From contig NC_092673.1 in NCBI RefSeq assembly GCF_964355755.1, forward strand, positions 31,067,001 through 31,131,000: a DNA stretch of 64,000 nucleotides, written 5' to 3'. This DNA is from Antedon mediterranea (lineage: Eukaryota; Echinodermata; Crinoidea; Comatulida; Antedonidae). Below, piece after piece: positions 57,748 to 64,000 of this stretch. Made by a program: the position numbers and the translations under genes. The first letter of the stretch is position 1. Each line of letters opens with the position of its first letter. The notes beneath the pieces were generated by a model. It saw only the letters and a list, made by a program, of their open reading frames with translations, was not told the origin of the DNA and ran no database searches.

Positions 57748-59485
57748 CATAACTGACAATAAGCAACAATTATACTATCTACAATTTTGAATCGTATTTT
57801 CAGTTGATATATGGAAAAAAATGCGCAGAATTAGTAGCGTTCCCGAGTACATGCTTAAAGGGTATAGCTCCGACTTTCAACTCAATTAATTAAATTTCCC
57901 AAAATAAACTTTTGCAGCAACATTGTTATAACCCCCACTTATATTTCGACAGCGCTGAAGCAGAAAGAGCGTAAAAAGTGCTACAGGATGTTTGTTGTAA
58001 TTGTTTTATTTTATGATTATTTTAAAAAAAAGAAATTTTAAATCTGAAGATATCCTTTAATATAAGATAACATTCACTAGTTTAACGAAAATAATGTTCT
58101 TGGTATTAGTGAATGCTTGGATAAATGCTTGTGACGTGTGAGGTTAAGTAAATTGTTAACATATTCCATTATTAGGTATTCGGTCAATAGCCCCGATAGA
58201 AAATGTTGCTGTAAATGCTGAGTTATCAATTATCATTTCTTTATGAAGCTGGACTATTTTAGAAAACAACAATTTGTCAATAGGCACGGACTTCATCAAC
58301 GGCTTTCGAATTATAATCTCTCCACTTATGTACATCGTCAACTAATTAATCATTTTGTTTATCAATTATTATTATTTCAAAACAGACGGCTCTTTGTCGG
58401 TTATTCGCGTCATCGTGACAAAGGACGCATACTGTACGCGCGCGTTAAACGCAGATGTTCGGCTTTTGTACGCCGCATAAATTTTAAGTATGGCGTAAAT
58501 ATGGATTTTCTGTAACTATATTGAGATTAAAAACGTGGTATATGTGATCTAGTTAGTGCACCTTGATAAGATTCTTCATTTTATTTTCATCACAGTTTAA
58601 ATAATTAATTTTGATAATACTTAACCATACTTCAATCTCTAGGCCTAATTGATAAGATAAGATAAGATAATTATTATATACATTATTAATTGTTTTAATA
58701 CCATATTGAACTTTAATCATTCTCATTGATGAGGAGGGTGTTATGCTAATTATAACTTATTTTAAGCTTGGCATCATACTATAATGCCGTTATGCTCCAA
58801 AGGCGTTGTCCAAAATCCAGAACTTTTTTATTTACCATCTGTATCTATCTATGAGGCGCTATAATATAATCTATGACTAACACATCATAGACGAGTACAT
58901 TTGTAATCGACGTGTGCAATTTTCTTTATGAATAAGAAATCAGCATAAAAAGTAGTCCCCTGTAGATAAAACATGCTAGTTATCGTAATAGTTTGTTGGG
59001 TTCTGTCAGTAGGTGGAATGTCATCCTGAGATTGGTAGTAGTAATTAGTCTTATTTTATTTCATTTATATGTAATTTTTACTTTCTATGGACCAGAGATT
59101 CCGAAATAAAAGATTGAATGAATAGACCTAATTTTAGACATAGATCATCTATTAAAGGAAAATTCGTTTAAATTATGCGTTTGTTTATTGTATTAGTTTG
59201 CAATGTGATACTATACAACCAGATCACGTTTTGCTTCTGAACCTACGCAATTCAAATTTAAATAGTTAATAAGAGATATCAAATGAGAGAAGAAGAAAAC
59301 AATGAAATCCGTTGATAGAACCGTAACCGCTCGTGCATTGTACTAATAACTATAATTTTGAATAAATTTCGAGGACTAAGTTCTCAAGTGAATGTTCTGG
59401 TGTTGTAGATAACAGTAATTTTATGGTTCTCTACATCCTTAAACAACTTAAATGTTACCTTTTGAACTTGTGTTTCTTCCCCCCC

Positions 59486-59900
59486 CCCCTTCTCTCTCTC
59501 TCTCTCCTCCTGTCCTTCCCCCCCCCCCCCCTCTCTCTCTGTCTATAAATCTGTTTTATAATAATTATTAATAATGTATAAAAATTACTATATAGTTATA
59601 ATATATAGTATAATTATGATTATTTATGTACGCTGGCAAGATAAGGAAGATTCTGGATTCAGTTCTTTTCTGTGTCCCTGTTCATCTCCCCCCCCCCCCC
59701 TCCCCCTCTCTTTCTCTCTCTCTCTCACCCCTCCCCCTATCAATCTGTTTTATAATATTAATAATGTATAAAAACTACTATATAGTTATAATATATAGTA
59801 TAATTATGATTATTTATGTACGCTGGCATGATAAGGAAGATTCTGGATTCAGTTCTTTTCTGTGTCTCTGTTCATCTCCCCCCCCCCCCTCCCTCTCTCT
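59486..59900. repeat. Tandem duplication (~194-bp period) with poly-C/TC tracts
   Basis: CTGTTTTATAATA begins at 59551 and again at 59745. Each unit contains ACGCTGGCA, GATTCTGGATTCAGTTCTTT and a long poly-C followed by CT repeats. The unit-to-unit identity is high outside the C/CT tracts. Confidence 0.85.
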
Positions 59901-59990
59901 CGTCTCTGCCTTGTTTGTTTATTTCATGTTTTTTATCATGTAATTTTAATATAAGAACAAACGGAAAGAACCACACAAACAAACTATTAT

Positions 59991-60176
59991 ACAGATATTG
60001 ACTGCTTAGAGGTTAAATATAAGATTTGACATCCCCGAGGGAATGATATTAAGTTCGAGGGAATATATATTTCCCGAAGCGCCAGCTGAGGGAAATATAT
60101 ATTCCCCGAAAACTTAATATCATTCCCGAGGGGATGTCAAATCTTATATTTAACCGATATAAAAGGCAATATCTGT
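59991..60176. mobile_element. Foldback element, ~65-bp inner arms
   Basis: GGTTAAATATAAGATTTGAC at 60011 pairs with its reverse complement ending at 60155. The arms contain GAATGATATTAAGTT and GGAATATATATTTCCC and meet at a short loop (GAAGCGCCAGCTGA). Outer ACAGATATTG (59991) and CAATATCTGT (to 60176) also pair. No coding capacity. Confidence 0.8.
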
Positions 60177-60639
60177 TATATTATATAGCCAAGAACAAGT
60201 CTGCTGGGTTGGGTGAAGCTAGGCTAGCTAGGCCTCCTTATATAGTATTTGTAATTGTATTGTATTTAAAACAAGCCTGCCTAGACACCTTACCTTGCGA
60301 AGAATAATATACAGATAATTACTAATTAATGATTCCTTGGCAATAAAATATTCACTTAGGCCTAGGTCGTTTAAATTAACAGAAGAATTTCCATCAATAA
60401 GCCTATTAATAATAATATTATAATCAGGTAGGCCGAATAAACAATTCGTCGTCTTCTCGATCTTCGAGGAGCCGAATCACCGGATGTTCAGCGCGTACTA
60501 GTTACTAGGTTACTACCGTGAGTATTGACCAATCATAAACGGTGTTTCATCACATTTAGGGTGGACTTATAACAAATGAGGGCGCTATGTATGCATAACT
60601 TAAATAGTTTAGAAGATTAATTTCTTCAAGCAAATTCCG

Positions 60640-60712
60640 TGGCCCAGCGGATGAAACGTTGTCTTGCGATGGAGTGACAATTCCACCCGAGTTCAAGATC
60701 GAGTAAATGACT
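60640..60712 (+). mobile_element. Possible tRNA-like SINE head
   Basis: GTGGCCCAGCGGATGAAACG and CGAGTTCAAGATCGAG fit A and B boxes about 40 bp apart. No second copy or cloverleaf was recognised. Confidence 0.35.
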
Positions 60713-61642
60713 TTTGTTTATTTATCGGCAAACTCGAGTGTTGCACACGAAACTTACACAGTCAATATCATCGTACTCGAGAATTTATATGATTAATGAC
60801 AGGGGACACGATTATTACGCGAAAATTACACAGTCAATATCATCGTTCTCGAGGATATATACGATTTACGATCCTCGCAGCGGTAGTCATGTGATGCAGT
60901 TTCAACCAATCACGTTCGCGTATTTACATAGGCTATGTAATATAACTATCTATTTGATCAACATTTAACTTTTTTCAAAGATTAAAATACAAATTTAATT
61001 TTTTAGAGTTGACTTCAAATTGAAAAAAAAAAATTAGTTGTAGCAAAGAACATTTGTCAATTGCGTTTCTAAAAGGTACTGTTTTTTAATCATCTCCCGT
61101 TTGTCAAAAATATTAAAAGATCAAAAAAGTTTATTAGACATACTTCTTTGTTGTTAACTGTATCATGCCTAAATGACATGTCCTTAAATTGAATATAATT
61201 GCTATTCTTTCTAGCAGCTAAATAACATGTCATAACTTACCGTAGGCCAACAAGTTATGTGTGCGTCTCTAATTTAGCCTAATTTTGCCCTTTGGGAAAT
61301 TACAAAAGAGAAATATTGTGAGTTTTGTTTGACGTACTCGTACAATAAATTAAAAAGTATACATTTTGTATATGACCTGATTTTGGGTTGAGTATAATTC
61401 TTCACGAGATGATTATTTATTTATTTATTATATTTATTTATTTTTTGGAAGGTGAGGGTGCCTTAATAGTAACTCTTTTGTGTACAAAATATTTTATTGT
61501 ATGAATATTCAATTCCATTGGTATCAATCAACATGTTTCATAAACGTTAAGGAAGTTATTATAATTACGCTAACGCACGTTAAACCCGCATACTGCACTT
61601 GGACGATCGAAACGGAGTGTATAATAAAACAAACTTAAACTT

Positions 61643-61689
61643 AAACTTAAGTCAGTTGATCAATATTATTGATCAACTGACTTAAGTTT
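61643..61689. repeat. Perfect 22-bp hairpin with 3-base loop
   Basis: AAACTTAAGTCAGTTGATCA at 61643 and its exact complement ending at 61689. The sequence AAACTTAAGTCAGT returns at about 62007, so the hairpin includes the outer end of a larger MITE family 1 element. Confidence 0.85.
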
Positions 61690-62025
61690 GGTTCGCACTT
61701 AGACGCAACGCAAGGACGTAAAGCGTGGTTCCCACTAGCGACGCAACACAAGGAAATTGACCAATCACAAGCGATGGCTATTCGCTTGTGATTGCTAACT
61801 GTCTATAACTTCGCTTGTCATTGGTTAAAACGCTTGCGTTGCGTTTACGTCCTTGCGTTACGTTCTAGTGGGAACCAAGCTTTAGCCGCAACTCAAGCGA
61901 ATTGACCAATCAGAAACGACAGTTCGAATAATCCATCGCTTTTGATTGGTCAATTCGCTTGTCAATTCGACTTATATCCTTGCGTTGCGTCCTGGTGGGA
62001 ACCAAACTTAAGTCAGTGAATCAAT
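61685..62025 (+). mobile_element. MITE family 1 outer copy containing an inner copy (about 61719-61883)
   Basis: The outer element begins AAGTTTGGTTCGCACTTAGA and ends GGTGGGAACCAAACTTAAGT. Its GCAACGCAAGGACG is broken by a full inner copy with ends TAAAGCGTGGTTCCCACTAG and CTAGTGGGAACCAAGCTTTA, after which the outer interior resumes (CAACTCAAGCGAATTGACCA). This is a family member inserted into another. Confidence 0.75.
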
Positions 62026-62538
62026 TACACCGCCGCGTTTCATTCACGTGTGAATCAAGCTTAACTTTACGTTTACTAACGTGTCTTATTGCTAGGGTAT
62101 ACAGAACTAGATATTGAGTGATCATGATGCATAATGTAGTATTGTACCAGAGAAGATGGACATTCTTTTACCTAAAATGTGATTGGCGTTTCATATTAAC
62201 TTTTAATTTAAACATGTTTAGCCCAATTAAGGAACATTATTGCAATAATTATGCTTTTGCTAAATGAACATAGTAAGCTTGCCATATATACCGTAGTGCT
62301 AACGGTGTAAGATGCAGAAAAGAAAACTAATCGATAACTGCTGTTGCTCAAAAAATCACTCGATTTGACGCTGCTACAATTCGGGAGACGACCAAGCTAA
62401 GGTCAGGTCAGGTCAATTGATGTGTCGTCGGTCGTCGTCTGGACCTAAAACATCATACCTGTGACGTGTCGAGGTAAGGTGCGATGACGCGCGTACATCA
62501 CGTAATTTGGTCATCGGTTGTCGCAAATTGGTCATCAG

Positions 62539-62722
62539 TAAAGCGTGGTTCCCACTAGCGACGCAACGCAAGAACGTAACGCAGCGCAAGTGAATTGACC
62601 AATCACAAGCGATGGCTTATTCGCTTGTGATTGCTAACTGTCTATAACTTTGCTTGTCATTGGTTAAAACGCTTACGTTACGTTTACGTCCTTGCGTTAC
62701 TTTCTAGTGGGAACCAAGCTTA
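62539..62722 (+). mobile_element. MITE family 1 copy
   Basis: Collinear and nearly identical to 54431-54615, from TAAAGCGTGGTTCCCACTAG to CTAGTGGGAACCAAGCTTA. Confidence 0.85.
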
Positions 62723-62874
62723 AACGTGCGCAGTTCGCTAAGCGTAGTTTCCACTCTAGAACGCAACGCAGCGACGTATCGACGCAAAGTACTGTATTAA
62801 GTAATCACAACCGACGCAATAGTGCTGCAAACATCGCAGGTTTGATTTCACGCAGACGGGGGAAAACACAATTA

Positions 62875-63059
62875 TAAAGCGTGGTTCCCACTAGCGACGC
62901 AACACAAGGACGTAACGCAACGCAAGTGAATTGACCAATCACAAGCGATGGCTTATTCGCTTGTGATTGCTAACTGTCTATAACTTCGCTTGTCATTGGT
63001 TAAAACGCTTGCGTTGCGTTTACGTCCTTGCGTTACGTTCTAGTGGGAACCAAGCTTTA
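62875..63059 (+). mobile_element. MITE family 1 copy (185 bp), followed by a partial end
   Basis: Same length and order as 54431-54615. An extra right-hand end (GCGTCGCTACTTGGAACCAA to GCTTTA, about 63061-63122) follows directly, probably the remains of another copy. Confidence 0.85.
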
Positions 63060-63379
63060 GAAGGTTATTGCTTACGTTGCGTAGATTGCGTTACGTTGCG
63101 TCGCTACTTGGAACCAAGCTTTACGCGTTATTCTTTCGTAGGAAGTCCTTTCTAACCACAGGTATATGTCTTTATTAACAATAACATTTTGACCTTATCG
63201 TGATTGTTGAAAATCTAATGACGTGTCATCGATCCACGTACAAAATATTTCAATTACGTCTATATGAAAAAATCGTAACTTGTCACGAGCTTGAATAATT
63301 TTATCAGCTTTGCAATCCACAGGCCTAAGATAGACAAAATAATACGATCAGCTTTATTCCATAAAAATCCTTCTACATT

Positions 63380-63495
63380 AGTTATGATTGGTTTCCACTT
63401 GCACGCAATGCAAAAACGCACGCGCAATGCTAACAAGTGATGTGATTGACCTCGTGTTGCACTCGTTTCGTTCCGTCGCGTCCTAGTATCTGACT
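63380..63495. mobile_element. MITE family 1 remnant
   Basis: TTGGTTTCCACTTGCACGCA at the left and CGTTCCGTCGCGTCCTAG at the right, with GCAATGCAAAAACGCACGCG inside. Strongly eroded. Confidence 0.4.
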
Positions 63496-63633
63496 TTTCT
63501 CTGGTGGAGGTGGGCACTGGACGAGAGAAGCCCTTGATAAATGTTAGGACCAATCAAGGTGCTTTAAACAGTCCTGGCTTTGTTTGTTAGTGCCGGTAAT
63601 TATCTCTGTTGATTTCGATTGAATAAAATAAAA

Positions 63634-63976
63634 ACTAGAAAGCCACTCCGAGAGTGCATACCTCCGCCTACTGTAAAATTCTCCTACATAAGATTTCTCC
63701 GGTAAAAAAAAAAATATATATATATTTGTGTGTGTCTTAATGCTGTTTGTGATTTAGGCTAATTTCATTACAAGCATGTGTATGCGAGTTTGGTGCAATG
63801 GTTATGTAACAAGCCTTTCAATTAACAATAGCTTCAGTTGACTAACAATAGAACAGCAACGCGAAAATCAAACGAGTGAATTTGAAAAGAAATAGGTTTT
63901 TTTAACTACTCGCATCAAAAAACGTGCACATTAAATCAAATTATGTTTTAAAATTACAAATCACAAATTATAACTC
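63634..63976 (-). mobile_element. Dispersed element X, copy 2, interrupted at its right side
   Basis: The reverse complement of 16511-17099 begins here with CTAGAAAGCCACTCCGAGAG and CCTCCGCCTACTG. It follows the other copy down to AAATTATAACTCT and is then interrupted by a MITE family 1 end. An extra ~70 bp near 63765-63840 is absent from the copy at 16.5 kb. Confidence 0.7.
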
Positions 63977-64000
63977 TAAAGCGTGGTTCCCACTAGAACG
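63975..64000 (+). mobile_element. MITE family 1 left end, cut by the window edge
   Basis: TAAAGCGTGGTTCCCACTAG follows directly after element X sequence, showing an insertion into X. The rest lies outside the window. Confidence 0.7.

Larger units (their letters stand above)
41000..64000. other. Gene-free, repeat-rich region downstream of ATP13A1
   Basis: No frame on either strand carries a recognisable protein domain or joins into a convincing exon chain. What can be identified are the repeats listed separately. Between them the sequence is AT-rich and unremarkable, for example 44.6-46.0, 50.97-53.8 and 57.8-59.4 kb. Confidence 0.55.

Noticed and set aside
58243-58515. 90-codon + frame near 58.3 kb
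   Set aside because: No homology that I recognise, no splice partners and no repeat support; treated as chance.
63260-63553. 97-codon - strand frame
   Set aside because: It spans a MITE family 1 remnant, and no protein family is recognisable.

Overview
The window is AT-rich, intron-rich animal genomic DNA carrying two protein-coding genes, both on the + strand, set in a dense field of transposon remnants. No bacterial, organellar or CRISPR features are seen. The mix of gene families, the very frequent short palindrome AGGCCTA, and several foldback and TTAA-flanked repeat families suggest a marine invertebrate deuterostome, most likely an echinoderm. That placement is inference; no species marker is present.

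Gene 1 (coding 2607-8750, five exons, 302 residues) is a LIM-homeobox transcription factor of the Lhx6/Lhx8/arrowhead class: two LIM domains, then a homeodomain that reads closer to insect Arrowhead than to vertebrate LHX6/8, then a very short cysteine-rich C-terminal exon. A TATA-like box lies about 360 bp upstream of the start codon. About 6.3 kb without genes follows.

Gene 2 (coding 15030-40182, 27 exons, 1167 residues) is a complete ATP13A1, the P5A ATPase of the endoplasmic reticulum. All exon phases join, the catalytic DKTGT, TGES, PPELP and GDGTND motifs are intact, and the stop codon is followed by a repeat-bearing 3' region and an AATAAA signal. One intron appears to use a GC donor. 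Its introns hold a Penelope-like retroelement remnant, a LINE reverse-transcriptase tail, tRNA-derived SINEs, several MITE families and two larger non-autonomous elements.

From about 41 kb to the end I find no gene. The region holds an 18-bp minisatellite (46.06-46.53 kb), a ~150-bp satellite with a LINE-tail insertion (47.5-48.5 kb), a near-perfect 415-bp-arm palindrome (56.5-57.7 kb), a C/TC-rich tandem duplication (59.5-59.9 kb), foldbacks near 60 and 61.7 kb, and a cluster of ~185-bp foldback MITEs (61.7-64 kb), one inserted into another of its own family.

The two genes have no evident functional link: one is a developmental regulator, the other a housekeeping membrane-protein quality-control pump. 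The least explained items are a ~100-bp hammerhead-like mini-element with 12-bp target duplications, the large palindrome and the nested MITE cluster. I do not see a clear new multi-gene system.
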